DNA of 64,000 nucleotides from Phycicoccus endophyticus (GTDB lineage: Bacteria; Actinomycetota; Actinomycetes; Actinomycetales; Dermatophilaceae): NCBI RefSeq assembly GCF_011326735.1, contig NZ_JAANCN010000005.1, positions 1 to 64,000 of the forward strand, written 5' to 3'. Position 1 is the first letter of the stretch. Each line of letters begins with the position of its first letter. The translations under genes were made by a program, and so were the position numbers. The notes under the pieces were generated by a model. The model was not told where the DNA came from, did no database searches, and was given only the letters and a program-made list of their open reading frames with translations. Positions 42,300 through 51,669 of this stretch are shown here, in pieces.

Positions 42300-43915
42300 C
42301 CACCGCCACCTCCCTCGAGGGGAAGCGTGACGGCGACCCGCGCACCGGGCGGTCCGGCGATCGCGAGCGAGCCCCCGAGCCGCTGCACGGTGTCGTGGAC
42401 CAGGGCCAGCCCGATGCCACGCCCGGAGCCCGGCTCGCCACCGGGCTTGGTGGAGAAGCCACGCTCGAGCACCCTCTCGCGCAGCACGTCGGGGATGCCC
42501 GGCCCGGTGTCGGCGACGACGAGCTCGAGCCGGTCGCCGAGGTCGCGAGCGCTCAGGTCGACGCGTCGCTCACCCTCGGCGCCGGCCACCGCGTCGAGGG
42601 CGTTGTCGACGAGGTTGCCGACGACCGTCACGACGTCCCGGGCGGAGGCGAGGCCGGCCGGCCAGCGCAGGGCCGGGTCGACGACGAGCTCGACGCCTCG
42701 CTCGTGCGCCTCGGCGGCCTTCCCCAGCAGGAGCGCCGAGAGGGTGGGGTCCTCGACCCCGGCGAGCACGACGTCGGTGAGCCGCTGGGCACGGTCCAGC
42801 TCACCGGTGGCGAACTCGACGGCGCGCTCGGGGTGCCCGAGCTCGATGAGCGAGACCATCGTGTGCAGCCGGTTGCCCGACTCGTGGGCCTGCGAGCGCA
42901 GCGCCTCCGCCAGCCCCCGGGCGGCGCCGAGCTCGCCGGTCAGCTCCTCGAGGTCGGTGCGGTCGCGGATGGTCACGACGGCGCCGAGGTCCTCGCCGCC
43001 CCGCCGGGCGCGCGCCTTGTTCAGGACCAGGACGCGGCCGGCGTGCACGTGCAGGTCGTCCTCGCGCACGTCGGCGTCGCTCATCGCGGCGACGAGGGTG
43101 GCCGGCAGGCCGAGGTCGGCGACCGCCCGGCCCGCGGGGTCGCCACCGAGCCGGAGCAGCCGGCGGGCCTCGTCGTTGGCGAGCCGGACCCGGCCCGCCG
43201 GGTCGAGGAGCACCAGCCCCTCGGTCACCGAGTGCAGCACGGCGTCGTGGTGGTCGTGCATGGCCTGCAGCTGCGCGGCCCGCAGCCCGCGCGTCTGCCG
43301 GCGCACCCGTCGGGTGATCAGGGTGCTGCCGACCGCCGCGAGCACGCCCGCGACCGCGCCGGCCGCGAGCAGCGGCGGCAGCTCGCCGGCGAGCCGGGCG
43401 TTGACGGCCTCCTTGCCGATGCCCACGCTGACCAGCCCGACGACGGGGCCGTCATCGTCCCGCACCGGGACCACGACCCGCCGGCTCGGCCCGAGGGTGC
43501 CCGTGTAGTCCTCGACGACGGTCCCGCCGGCCCGCGCGGCGGCGATGTGCCCGACGAAGCGCCGACCGACCTGGGCCGGGTTGGGGTGGCTGTAGCGGAT
43601 GCCGTCCGGGCTCATGACGACGACGAAGTCGGTGCCGGTGCTCCTGCGGACCCCCTCGGCGATCGGCTCGAGCACCCCGCCCGGGTCACCCGTGCGCACC
43701 GCCTCGACGACGTCCGGCTCGGCCGCGACCGACCGGGCCACGGCGAGCACCTGGGCGGTCGAGCGCTCGGTGACCGCCCTGCGCGCCTGGAGGTAGGCGG
43801 CGCCGAGGCCGGCGGCGATGACGCCGAAGACGAGCGCGACGACGAGCAGCGCCGTCTGCCCGGCGACGCTCATCCCCCGGCCGGGCTCCTCCGGTGCGGT
43901 CGCCGGCTCGCTCAC
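42296..43915 (-). CDS. CitA/DcuS-type sensor histidine kinase
   Basis: 539 residues. TM1 is at about 17-40. The extracytoplasmic PAS-like sensor has VVMSPDGIRYSHPNPAQVGRRF and RRVVVPVRDDDGPVVGLVSVGI, the usual ligand-pocket pattern of CitA/DcuS. TM2 is at about 175-195. Next come a cytoplasmic PAS (VTEGLVLLDPAGRVRLANDEARRLL) and the phospho-acceptor His in EALRSQAHESGNRLHTMVSLIELG. The ATPase has VVGNLVDNALDAVAGAE, DTGPGIPDVLRERVLERGFSTK and GRGIGLALVHDTVQRLGG. The start is GTG 43915, and it is divergent from the symporter. The signal is probably an extracellular C4-dicarboxylate. Confidence 0.9.
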   Translation of the reverse strand: MSEPATAPEEPGRGMSVAGQTALLVVALVFGVIAAGLGAAYLQARRAVTERSTAQVLAVARSVAAEPDVVEAVRTGDPGGVLEPIAEGVRRSTGTDFVVVMSPDGIRYSHPNPAQVGRRFVGHIAAARAGGTVVEDYTGTLGPSRRVVVPVRDDDGPVVGLVSVGIGKEAVNARLAGELPPLLAAGAVAGVLAAVGSTLITRRVRRQTRGLRAAQLQAMHDHHDAVLHSVTEGLVLLDPAGRVRLANDEARRLLRLGGDPAGRAVADLGLPATLVAAMSDADVREDDLHVHAGRVLVLNKARARRGGEDLGAVVTIRDRTDLEELTGELGAARGLAEALRSQAHESGNRLHTMVSLIELGHPERAVEFATGELDRAQRLTDVVLAGVEDPTLSALLLGKAAEAHERGVELVVDPALRWPAGLASARDVVTVVGNLVDNALDAVAGAEGERRVDLSARDLGDRLELVVADTGPGIPDVLRERVLERGFSTKPGGEPGSGRGIGLALVHDTVQRLGGSLAIAGPPGARVAVTLPLEGGGGG

Positions 43916-44032
43916 CCCGCGGCGCCGACGCTGCCCGTGAACACTGCGTACACAACCGTGACGATATCGGCGCCGGCCGCCATCCTCGTCGGCGACGACG
44001 AAGTCCCCGCGTCGGACGAAGGAGTTCACGCC

Positions 44033-45412
44033 ATGACCACACCCACGCCCACCGCTCCCGGCGGCGAGACCAGCGGGTCACCGCGCCGCGACCGCACACA
44101 CATCCTCTACGTGGCGGTCATCGTCGCGATGCTGCTCGGCATCGTCGTCGGCTTCGTCGCCCCGGACGTCGGCACCCAGCTCAAGCCCCTCGGGACCTTC
44201 TTCGTCAACCTCATCAAGATGATGATCAGCCCGATCATCTTCGTGACCATCGTCCTCGGGATCGGCTCGGCCCGGCGGGCCGCCCAGGTGGGCCGGGTCG
44301 GCGGGCTCGCGCTCGGCTACTTCCTCGTGATGTCGACCGTGGCCCTGGCCATCGGCCTGGCGGTCGGCAACGTCGTCCAGCCCGGCGCGGGCCTGCACCT
44401 GACCGACGAGCTCGCCCAGAGCGGCCGCTCCCAGGTCTCGGCGGAGGCCGAGTCCACGACCGACTTCCTCCTCGGGCTCGTCCCGGAGACCCTCGTGTCG
44501 TCGGTGACCTCCGGGTCGGTCCTCCAGGCCCTCCTCGTCGCCCTGCTCGTCGGCTTCGCGCTCCAGCAGATCGGGCCCGCCGGCGAGCCCATCCTGCGCG
44601 GCATCAAGCACCTCGAGCGGCTCGTCTTCCGCCTCATGGCGATGATCATGTGGGTCGCGCCGGTTGGCGCGTTCGGCGCCATGGCGGCGGTCGTCGGGGC
44701 GACCGGTCTCGACGCCCTGAAGAGCCTCGGGCTGATCATGGTCGCCTTCTACGCGACCTGCCTGATCTTCGTCTTCCTCGTCCTCGGGACCGTCCTGCGC
44801 GTCGTCGCGGGGGTCAACGTGTGGACCCTCCTGCGCTACCTCGCCCGGGAGTTCCTCCTCATCCTCTCCACCTCGTCCTCGGAGTCGGCCCTGCCGCGGC
44901 TCATCGCGAAGATGGAGCACCTCGGGGTCTCCCGCCCGGTCGTCGGGATCACCGTCCCCACCGGCTACTCCTTCAACCTCGACGGCACGGCGATCTACCT
45001 GACGATGGCCTCGCTGTTCATCGCCGAGGCGCTCGACAAGCCGTTCAGCATCGGCCAGCAGATCGGCCTGCTCGTCTTCATGGTCATCGCCTCCAAGGGG
45101 GCCGCGGGCGTCACCGGCGCCGGCCTGGCGACGCTCGCCGGCGGCCTGCAGTCCCACCGGCCCGACCTGCTCGACGGGGTGGGGTTCATCGTCGGCATCG
45201 ACCGGATGATGAGCGAGGCGCGCGCGCTGACCAACTTCGCGGGCAACTCGATCGCCACGGTCCTCATCGGCACCTGGGTCGGTGCCGTCGACCGGGACCA
45301 GATGACCGAGGTGCTCGCGGGGCGGCGCCCGTTCGACGAGACCCGGCTCATCGACGAGGAGGCCGCCGCCGAGCCGGACGCGCAGGGCGAGCCGGCTCTC
45401 GCCGGGCGCTGA
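44033..45412 (+). CDS. Dicarboxylate:cation symporter (DAACS family, DctA-like)
   Basis: 459 residues and 8-9 membrane helices. Family signatures are GTFFVNLIKMMISPIIFVTIVLGI, the serine-rich re-entrant hairpin LLILSTSSSESALPRLIAKME, VPTGYSFNLDGTAIYLTMASLFIAEA, SKGAAGVTGAGLATL and IDRMMSEARALTNFAGNSIATVLI. It imports C4-dicarboxylates (or glutamate/aspartate) with Na+ or H+. GAAGGAG lies 8 nt before ATG 44033. It is divergent from the DctSR-like system in a 117-bp region and followed by a hairpin terminator. The neighbouring regulators favour C4-dicarboxylates. Confidence 0.93.
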   Translation: MTTPTPTAPGGETSGSPRRDRTHILYVAVIVAMLLGIVVGFVAPDVGTQLKPLGTFFVNLIKMMISPIIFVTIVLGIGSARRAAQVGRVGGLALGYFLVMSTVALAIGLAVGNVVQPGAGLHLTDELAQSGRSQVSAEAESTTDFLLGLVPETLVSSVTSGSVLQALLVALLVGFALQQIGPAGEPILRGIKHLERLVFRLMAMIMWVAPVGAFGAMAAVVGATGLDALKSLGLIMVAFYATCLIFVFLVLGTVLRVVAGVNVWTLLRYLAREFLLILSTSSSESALPRLIAKMEHLGVSRPVVGITVPTGYSFNLDGTAIYLTMASLFIAEALDKPFSIGQQIGLLVFMVIASKGAAGVTGAGLATLAGGLQSHRPDLLDGVGFIVGIDRMMSEARALTNFAGNSIATVLIGTWVGAVDRDQMTEVLAGRRPFDETRLIDEEAAAEPDAQGEPALAGR

Positions 45413-45423
45413 CCCCCCGTCCG

Positions 45424-45451
45424 GGCGGGCCGCTGGAGGGGGCGGCCCGCC
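45424..45451. terminator. Hairpin between convergent symporter and lutC genes
   Basis: A 10-bp stem (GGCGGGCCGC pairing with GCGGCCCGCC) and 8-nt loop lie 11 bp after the symporter stop. Confidence 0.65.
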
Positions 45452-45472
45452 TGACGACGCTCCCTGCTGCGG

Positions 45473-46078
45473 TCAGGTCGCGACGAGCAGGACGTGCAGC
45501 CGGCGGGGACCGTGGACGCCCTCGACGCGGTCGAGCTCGATGTCGCTGGTGGCGCTCGGGCCGCTGACCCAGGTCTGGGGGCGGGCCGGGTCGAGGGCGG
45601 CGACGGCGTCGACGACCCCGGGCACGACCTGGTGCTCCTCGAGGACGCACACGTGGTGGTCGGGGACGAGGGTGATCGCGCGCCGGCCCTGGCCGGGGCC
45701 GTGGGTGAGGACGATGGTGCCGGTCTCGGCGATGCCGAGGGCGGCGCGGGTGACGACGACGTCGACGGCGTCCAGCGCGGCGGCGTCGAGCCCGGTGTCC
45801 TCGAGCGCGCCGGGGACCTCGAGGCCGAGGCCCTCGGGCACGAGGACGCGTCGGGCGTCGCCGACGGCGTGGGCGACGGTGCGCTCGAGGTCGGCCGCCG
45901 CGCAGCGGGTGACGCTCGCGCGGTAGTCGGCGACCCGCTCGGCGAAGAGCGCGACCGCGTCGGCGCCTTCGGGGACGGCACGGCGGGCGCGGTAGGCCCG
46001 GTCGACGTGCACGGGCGACGGGTCCGCGCCGCCGAGCGCCGCTCGGACCCGGGCCAGGACCTCCTCGCGGGCGCTCAC
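45473..46078 (-). CDS. lutC: LUD-domain protein LutC, lactate utilisation
   Basis: 201 residues. The LUD domain is seen in DVVVTRAALGIAETGTIVLTHGPGQGRRAITLVPDHHVCVLEEHQVVPGVVDAV and the closing GPSATSDIELDRVEGVHGPRRLHVLLV, a very conserved LutC end. GTG 46078 overlaps the lutB stop by 4 nt. LutABC together oxidise L-lactate to pyruvate through an iron-sulfur complex at the membrane. LutC itself carries no cluster motif. Confidence 0.92.
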   Translation of the reverse strand: MSAREEVLARVRAALGGADPSPVHVDRAYRARRAVPEGADAVALFAERVADYRASVTRCAAADLERTVAHAVGDARRVLVPEGLGLEVPGALEDTGLDAAALDAVDVVVTRAALGIAETGTIVLTHGPGQGRRAITLVPDHHVCVLEEHQVVPGVVDAVAALDPARPQTWVSGPSATSDIELDRVEGVHGPRRLHVLLVAT

Positions 46079-47556
46079 GGCCGGTGTCCCTCGTCGCGGC
46101 CGGTGCGGGACCACCACTGGCGAAAGGACTCCCGCGGCGGCGCGGGCAGGTCGCGAGCCCCCGTCCACCGGGAGCCGGGGAAGGGCAGCCAGGACAGGCC
46201 GCGTCGCCCTCCGGGCATCCGGCGCCCGAGCGGGAGGCGGCCGACGAGCCCGGAGGCCCGCTCCGCCAGGCCCATCCGCCGGGCGTCGCCCAGGCCCCAG
46301 GCGCCGGCACGCATGGCGAGGGCCTCCGCCTTGGGCCGGGGGTCGCGGCGGTGGGCGTCGACGACCGCCACCCGCTCGCGCACGAGCAGGCCGGGGATGT
46401 CGATCCCGACCGGGCAGACCTGCGCGCACGCGCCGCACAGCGTCGAGGCGTACGGCAGGGCGTCGGTGGCCGGGTCCGACCCGACGCCGTGCAGCAGGGG
46501 GTTGAGGATCGCCCCGATCGGCCCGGGGTAGACCGAGCCGTAGGCGTGGCCACCGACCCGTTCATAGACCGGGCAGACGTTCAGGCAGGCCGAGCAGCGG
46601 ATGCAGCGCAGCACCTGCCGGCCCTCCCGCTCGGCCAGCGCCCGGGTCCGCCCGTTGTCCAGGAGCACGACGTGGACCTCCTGCGGTCCGTCGCCGGGCG
46701 TCACCCCGCTCCAGGTGGAGGTGTAGGGGTTCATCCGCTCGCCGGTCGAGGAGCGCGGCAGCAGCCGCAGGAACAGGTCCAGGTCCTCCCAGGTCGGCAC
46801 GACCTTCTCGATGCCGACGACCGAGACGAGCACCTCGGGCAGGGTCAGGCACATCCGCCCGTTGCCCTCGGACTCGACGACGACGAGCGTGCCGCTCTCC
46901 GCGACGGCGAAGTTCGCGCCCGAGACCGCCATCCTCGCCCGGAGGAACTTCTCACGCAGGTGCAGCCGGGCCGCGGCCGCCAGCTCGGCCGGCTCGTCGC
47001 TCAGGTCCGCCGGCGCCGGCCGGCCCGCGGCCGCCATCCGGGCCCGGAAGATCTCGCGGATCTCCGCCCGCCCCCGGTGGATCGCCGGGACGAGGATGTG
47101 GCTGGGCAGGTCCTCGCCCAGCTGGACGATCAGCTCGGCCAGGTCGGTCTCCCACGCGGCGACACCACGCTCGGCCAGCGCCTCGTTCAGCCCGATCTCC
47201 GCGGTGGTCATCGACTTGACCTTGACCACCTCCTCGAGCCCGTGCCCGAGCGCGATGTCCCCGACGAGCCGGCAGGCCTCGGCGGCGTCACGGGCCCAGT
47301 GCACCCGCACCCCCCGCGCGGTCAGCGACGCCTCGAGCGTGAGCAGGTGCTCCCCCAGGTGGTCCAGCGTCGCGTCCTTGACCGCCGCCGCCTGGACCCG
47401 CAGGTCCTCCCAGTCCTCGACCTCGGCGACGACACCGGCGCGCTTGGCACGGATCGTCGCCGTCGCGTGCGCGAGGTTGCGCCGCAGCGTGGTGTCCGCC
47501 AGTGCCGCCTGCGCGGCGACGGGGAACGGCGGCATCCCGACGAAGGTGCGCCCCAC
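46075..47556 (-). CDS. lutB: Iron-sulfur protein LutB, lactate utilisation
   Basis: 493 residues. An N-terminal LUD domain (VHWARDAAEACRLVGDIALGHGLEEVVKVKSMTTAEIGLNEALAERG) is followed by two [4Fe-4S] motifs, CIRCSACLNVCPVYERVGGHAYG and CGACAQVCPVGIDIP, and a basic C-terminal tail. GTG 47556 is 1 bp after the lutA stop. The protein is the electron-carrying centre of the LutABC L-lactate oxidation complex. The whole set matches the Bacillus lutABC order. Confidence 0.93.
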   Translation of the reverse strand: MGRTFVGMPPFPVAAQAALADTTLRRNLAHATATIRAKRAGVVAEVEDWEDLRVQAAAVKDATLDHLGEHLLTLEASLTARGVRVHWARDAAEACRLVGDIALGHGLEEVVKVKSMTTAEIGLNEALAERGVAAWETDLAELIVQLGEDLPSHILVPAIHRGRAEIREIFRARMAAAGRPAPADLSDEPAELAAAARLHLREKFLRARMAVSGANFAVAESGTLVVVESEGNGRMCLTLPEVLVSVVGIEKVVPTWEDLDLFLRLLPRSSTGERMNPYTSTWSGVTPGDGPQEVHVVLLDNGRTRALAEREGRQVLRCIRCSACLNVCPVYERVGGHAYGSVYPGPIGAILNPLLHGVGSDPATDALPYASTLCGACAQVCPVGIDIPGLLVRERVAVVDAHRRDPRPKAEALAMRAGAWGLGDARRMGLAERASGLVGRLPLGRRMPGGRRGLSWLPFPGSRWTGARDLPAPPRESFRQWWSRTGRDEGHRP

Positions 47557-47557
47557 C

Positions 47558-48307
47558 TCAGACCACCCCCGCCGCGTCGTCGGCCGTGGTCGCGAGCACC
47601 TCGGCCAGGTGCATGGTGCGCACCCCGGCCCGCTGCCGGGAGAGCAGCCCCCCGACGTGCATCAGGCACGAGGCGTCCCCCGCGACGAGGACCTCCGCCC
47701 CCGTCTCGCGCACGTGCCGCGCCTTGTCGGCACCCATCGCGACCGACACCTCGGCGTTCTTCACCGCGAAGGTCCCCCCGAACCCGCAGCACTCACCCGC
47801 CTGCGGCAGCGCCACCAGGTCGATCCCGGCCACCGCCGACAACAGCCGCCACGGCCGGTCGCCCACCCCGAGCATCCGCAGCGAGTGGCACGTCGGGTGG
47901 TAGGTCACCCGGTGCGGGAAGGACGCCCCCACGTCGGTCACCCCGAGGACGTCCACGAGCAGCTCGGACAGCTCGTACGTGCGCGGCGCGAGGTCGGCCA
48001 CCGCCTCCTGGAGAGCACCGTCACCGGCGCGCTGAGCCACCAGCCGGTGCTGATGACGCACCGACCCCGCGCACGAGCCCGACGGGACCACCACCGCATC
48101 GACGCCCGCGAACGCCTCGACCGTCCGGCGCACCAACGGCACCGCCTCCTCGAGGTAGCCGGTGTTGACCATCGGCTGCCCGCAGCAGGTCTGCTCCGGC
48201 GGGACCTCCACTTCCACCCCGAGCCGCCGCAGCAGGCGCACCGTCGCCCGCGGCACCTCCGGGAACAACGCGTCGCCCAGACACGTCGCCATCACCGCGA
48301 CCCGCAT
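47558..48307 (-). CDS. lutA: CCG-domain protein LutA, lactate utilisation
   Basis: 249 residues. Two cysteine-rich CCG domains are seen: TCCGQPMVNTGYLEEA and GECCGFGGTFAVKNAEVS, each preceded by a conserved Cys (ATCLGD, TYHPTCHSLR). These hold non-cubane iron-sulfur clusters in related enzymes. ATG 48307 starts MRVAVMATCLGDALFPE, the usual LutA/GlcF-type N-terminus. It begins 50 bp after the ABC permease stop on the same strand, so read-through from the sugar-transporter operon is possible. Confidence 0.92.
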   Translation of the reverse strand: MRVAVMATCLGDALFPEVPRATVRLLRRLGVEVEVPPEQTCCGQPMVNTGYLEEAVPLVRRTVEAFAGVDAVVVPSGSCAGSVRHQHRLVAQRAGDGALQEAVADLAPRTYELSELLVDVLGVTDVGASFPHRVTYHPTCHSLRMLGVGDRPWRLLSAVAGIDLVALPQAGECCGFGGTFAVKNAEVSVAMGADKARHVRETGAEVLVAGDASCLMHVGGLLSRQRAGVRTMHLAEVLATTADDAAGVV

Positions 48308-48357
48308 CGGCACCACCCTTCCCGGGCCGATGCTACGCGGCGCTCGGCGCGCGCCCG

Positions 48358-49353
48358 CTACTTGACCGAGCCGGACATCAGGCCGCTGATGAAGTAGCGG
48401 CCGAGGACGATGTAGACGAGCAGCGTCGGCAGCGAGGCGATGAGCACGCCCGCCATGATCGAGGAGTAGTCGGGGTTCTGGCCGCCGGCGAGCTCGTTGA
48501 GCGCGTAGGTGACCGGGCCGTTGTTGCGGGTGGTGAGGAAGAGCGCGAAGAGGAAGTCGTTCCACGCCGAGGTGAACTGCCAGATCATCGTCACGACGAA
48601 CGCCGGCGCCGACAGGGGCAGGACGATCGAGCGGAACGTGCGCAACATCTCCGCGCCGTCGACCCTGGCCGCCTCGAGCATCTCCGTCGGGACCGCGGTC
48701 GCGTAGTAGTTGCGGAAGATCAGCGTGCAGATCGGGATCCCGAAGATGCTGTGGACGACGATGAGCTTGACGATGCCGTCGAACCACGGCAGCGCCCCCT
48801 GGACGTCGAGGAGCATGCCCTGCAGCGGGATCATCACCGCCTGGTAGGGGATGAACATCCCGAAGAGGAAGAGCGTGAAGACCACGTTGCTCCCCGGGAA
48901 GCGCCACTTGGCGAAGACGAACCCGTTGAGCGAGCCGAGGACGGAGGAGACCACCGCGGCGCTCACCGCGAGGATGACCGACCGGTACAGCGGCGGGCCG
49001 AGCTGGTCCCACGCGTGCCCCCAGCCCTCGAAGGACAGCGACGTCGGCAGGCTCCACGCGCTCGAGGGCCGGATGTCCCCGGGCGCCTTGAGGCTCGTGA
49101 CGAGCAGGACGTACATCGGGATGAGCACGAGCACCATGAAGACGGTGATGAGCACGCCCCGGGCGACCCGCACCCCGGTCGAGCCCTGGACCCCGGGGGC
49201 GCCGTGGTCACCGCCGTTCGCGGCGCCGAGGCCGGTGTCGATACGTCCCCGGGAGTCCTTGCGGCCGGGGATCCGCAGCGGCCGACGGGCCGAGGGCGCC
49301 TCCGGCGCGCCGCCGGCGTCGGGGGCCGTGGGGGTCGTGGCGTCGGCGCTCAT
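48358..49353 (-). CDS. Carbohydrate ABC transporter permease (MalG type)
   Basis: 331 residues. A polar N-terminal tail of about 65 residues precedes six TM helices. The EAA loop that contacts the ATPase is EMLEAARVDGAEMLRTFRSIVLPLSAPAF. The protein closes with VYIVLGRYFISGLMSGSVK, the usual MalG-type end. ATG 49353 overlaps the stop of the other permease (ATGA). It works with it as an inner-membrane heterodimer. There is no ATPase gene in the operon; a shared MsiK-type ATPase elsewhere is expected from actinobacterial practice. Confidence 0.92.
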   Translation of the reverse strand: MSADATTPTAPDAGGAPEAPSARRPLRIPGRKDSRGRIDTGLGAANGGDHGAPGVQGSTGVRVARGVLITVFMVLVLIPMYVLLVTSLKAPGDIRPSSAWSLPTSLSFEGWGHAWDQLGPPLYRSVILAVSAAVVSSVLGSLNGFVFAKWRFPGSNVVFTLFLFGMFIPYQAVMIPLQGMLLDVQGALPWFDGIVKLIVVHSIFGIPICTLIFRNYYATAVPTEMLEAARVDGAEMLRTFRSIVLPLSAPAFVVTMIWQFTSAWNDFLFALFLTTRNNGPVTYALNELAGGQNPDYSSIMAGVLIASLPTLLVYIVLGRYFISGLMSGSVK

Positions 49354-50258
49354 CGGGACCTCTCCTCGACCTTGTTGGTGTACACGAGGTACGGGACGAC
49401 GACGACCGCCACGAGGATGAGCAGGATCGTCGCGTTGACCGCGGCGGCCTGGGCGTCGGACTTCGAGAACAGCTGGGTCCACATCAAGGTGGCCGGGACC
49501 TCCGCCTTGTAGGAGTTGGGGCCGGCGATGGAGTAGATGAGGTCGAACATCTTCATCGACTGGTGCCCGATGATGATCAGGGCCGACAGGGCGATGGGGG
49601 ACAGCTGCGGGAAGAGCACGTGCCGGTAGATCTGCCACTCGCTCGCGCCGTCGATGCGGGCCGCCTCCCGCTGGTCCTGCGAGATCCCGCGGAAGCCGGC
49701 GAGGAAGAGGGCCATGACGTAGCCGGACAGCTGCCAGATCGCCGGAAGGGCCATCGCCGCCATCGAGAAGCGGCTGTCGGCCGACCACCAGCCGTTCTGC
49801 AGCCCGGGCAGGTGGAGCTTGATGAACAGCTGGTTGAGGCCGACCGCCTGGCCCTCGCCCTGGGCGGGCGAGAGGAGCCACCTCCACACGACACCCGCCG
49901 CGACGAAGGAGACGGCCATCGGGAAGAGGTAGACCGAGCGGAAGACGCCCTCGCCGCGGACGCCGCGTTCGAGCAGGACCGACCACAGCAGGCCCATCGC
50001 CATCGTCCCCGCGAGGAAGACGACGGTGAGGACGAGCAGGTTGAACAGCGCGTGCTGGTACTGGGAGGAGGCGAGCAGCTGGGTGTAGTTGCGGTAGCCG
50101 CCCGGGTTGATGACGCGGTCGGTGACGAAGTCGGTCGAGCGCTGCAGCGAGGTGAGGACGTTCTTGGTGATCAGCCAGTAGACGAACACCCCGACGAGGA
50201 GGATCGACGGCGACACCAGGAGGAGCCCCGGCAGCCAGTTGCGTGCGCGACGAGTCAT
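49350..50258 (-). CDS. Carbohydrate ABC transporter permease (MalF type)
   Basis: 302 residues from ATG 50258 (MTRRARNWLPGLLLVSPSILLVGVFVYW). Six TM helices and EAA loop DQREAARIDGASEWQIYRHVLFPQLSPIAL are present. A longer upstream reading frame to 50411 runs into the hairpin and the binding-protein gene and is rejected. It is separated from the binding-protein gene by 94 bp containing a strong hairpin, which may lower its expression. Confidence 0.92.
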   Translation of the reverse strand: MTRRARNWLPGLLLVSPSILLVGVFVYWLITKNVLTSLQRSTDFVTDRVINPGGYRNYTQLLASSQYQHALFNLLVLTVVFLAGTMAMGLLWSVLLERGVRGEGVFRSVYLFPMAVSFVAAGVVWRWLLSPAQGEGQAVGLNQLFIKLHLPGLQNGWWSADSRFSMAAMALPAIWQLSGYVMALFLAGFRGISQDQREAARIDGASEWQIYRHVLFPQLSPIALSALIIIGHQSMKMFDLIYSIAGPNSYKAEVPATLMWTQLFSKSDAQAAAVNATILLILVAVVVVPYLVYTNKVEERSR

Positions 50259-50310
50259 GCTGTCCGTTCTGAAGTCGATGCTGCGGTTCGGGCCGGTGGC
50301 CCGGGCCGGC

Positions 50311-50346
50311 GGTGGGGGCGGGCCGGTGGCCCGGCCCGCCCCCACC
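50311..50346 (-). terminator. Intra-operon hairpin between binding protein and permease genes
   Basis: A 16-bp perfect stem (GGTGGGGGCGGGCCGG and its complement) with loop TGGC lies just after the binding-protein stop codon. It probably attenuates or protects mRNA so that the binding protein is made in excess over the permeases. Confidence 0.75.
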
Positions 50347-50352
50347 GGGTGC

Positions 50353-51669
50353 TCAGCCCTGGTTGTTCTGCGCCGCGGTGGCGAGGTCGGACACGAGCCC
50401 GTCGACGTCACGCTGGGAGTAGAACTTGCTGACGGCCGAGGAGATGTCGGTCAGCCAGGCCTGGTTGACCGCCGCCCCGTGGGCGATCGAGGACACGATG
50501 GTGTTGTCCTGGAAGGCCGACATCGCCGACTGCTGGTACTTCGGGAAGTCCTCCGGGCCGATGTCCGTGCGTGCCGGGATCGAGCCCTTGGCGAGGTTGA
50601 ACGCCTTCTGGCCCTCGGCGGAGCCGACGAGCATGAGCCAGTCCTTGGCGCCGTCCGGGTTGTCCGTGCCCTTGGGCAGGGTGAAGGAGTCGGCGAGGAA
50701 GTCGAAGACCCCGTCGGTGCCCGGGACCGGGAAGTACGTGAACCCGGTGCCGTCCTCGGCGCCCTTGTCGGCGAACTCGGCGACCGCCCAGTCACCCATG
50801 ACGTTGTAGGCGGCCGAGCCGTCGATGACCATGTCGGTCGCGGCCGGCCAGTCGTCACCGTCGGACGCGGTGTTGGCGTAGGACAGCAGGGTCTTGAAGT
50901 CGTTCGCGGCCTGCTTGACCTCGTCGGAGTCCCACGCGGTCGAGCCGTCGAAGAGGCCCGAGTAGCCCTCGGCCCCGAGGTCGGAGAGCAGGACGGTCTC
51001 GAGCAGCTGGACCTGGGTCCAGGTGCCACCGACCGACAGCGGGGTCTTGACGCCGGAGGCCTTGACCTTCTTGATGTCGGCGATCCACGCCGACATGTCC
51101 GCGGGCGTGCCGTTGACCCCGGCCTTCTTGAGCACCGTGGGGTTGGCCCACACGACGTTCGCCCGGTGGATGTTCGAGGGCACCGAGTAGATGTTGCCCT
51201 TGACGGTCAGCCGGTCCAGCAGGTCCTGCGGGAAGACGTCCGAGCCGCCGAGGGCCTCGATGACGTCGTTGACCGGCTCGATCTGGCCCTTGCTGATGTA
51301 GTCGGTCAGCTCGGCGCCGGCGTGGCCCTGGAAGGAGCTCGGGGGCTGGTTGTTCTGCAGGTCGGAGGCGAGCTTGGCCTTCGCGTTCGTGCCGGCGCCG
51401 CCGGCGACCGCGAGGTTGACGAACTCGTCGTTCGGGTAGTCCTTCGCGAAGAGCTTCTCGAGCGCGTCGAGGCCCTTCTTCTCCGAGCCGGCCGCCCACC
51501 ACGTGAACACGCCGACCTTGCCGCCGGCGCCCCCCTCCTTGGGGGTGTACGCGCCGCTGGCGGCGCTCGTCTGCGCGTCGCCCGAGGTCGCGTCGCCCGT
51601 CGAGCACGCCGCCAGCCCCAGGGCTGCGACCGCCACCGCGGCGACCGCGGAGGTCTTCCTCACACCCAT
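50353..51669 (-). CDS. Sugar ABC transporter substrate-binding lipoprotein
   Basis: 438 residues. The lipoprotein signal peptide MGVRKTSAVAAVAVAALGLAAC ends in the lipobox LAAC with C22. The mature protein has the family-1 solute-binding fold: GKVGVFTWWAAGSEKKGLDALEKLF, PPSSFQGHAGAELTDYI, IYSVPSNIHRANVVWANP and MVIDGSAAYNVMGDWAVAEF. It resembles glucose/mannose-type binding proteins in reading, but the sugar cannot be stated. AAGGAGAA lies 5 nt before ATG 51669. It is first gene of the operon with two permeases and possibly lutABC. Confidence 0.92.
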   Translation of the reverse strand: MGVRKTSAVAAVAVAALGLAACSTGDATSGDAQTSAASGAYTPKEGGAGGKVGVFTWWAAGSEKKGLDALEKLFAKDYPNDEFVNLAVAGGAGTNAKAKLASDLQNNQPPSSFQGHAGAELTDYISKGQIEPVNDVIEALGGSDVFPQDLLDRLTVKGNIYSVPSNIHRANVVWANPTVLKKAGVNGTPADMSAWIADIKKVKASGVKTPLSVGGTWTQVQLLETVLLSDLGAEGYSGLFDGSTAWDSDEVKQAANDFKTLLSYANTASDGDDWPAATDMVIDGSAAYNVMGDWAVAEFADKGAEDGTGFTYFPVPGTDGVFDFLADSFTLPKGTDNPDGAKDWLMLVGSAEGQKAFNLAKGSIPARTDIGPEDFPKYQQSAMSAFQDNTIVSSIAHGAAVNQAWLTDISSAVSKFYSQRDVDGLVSDLATAAQNNQG

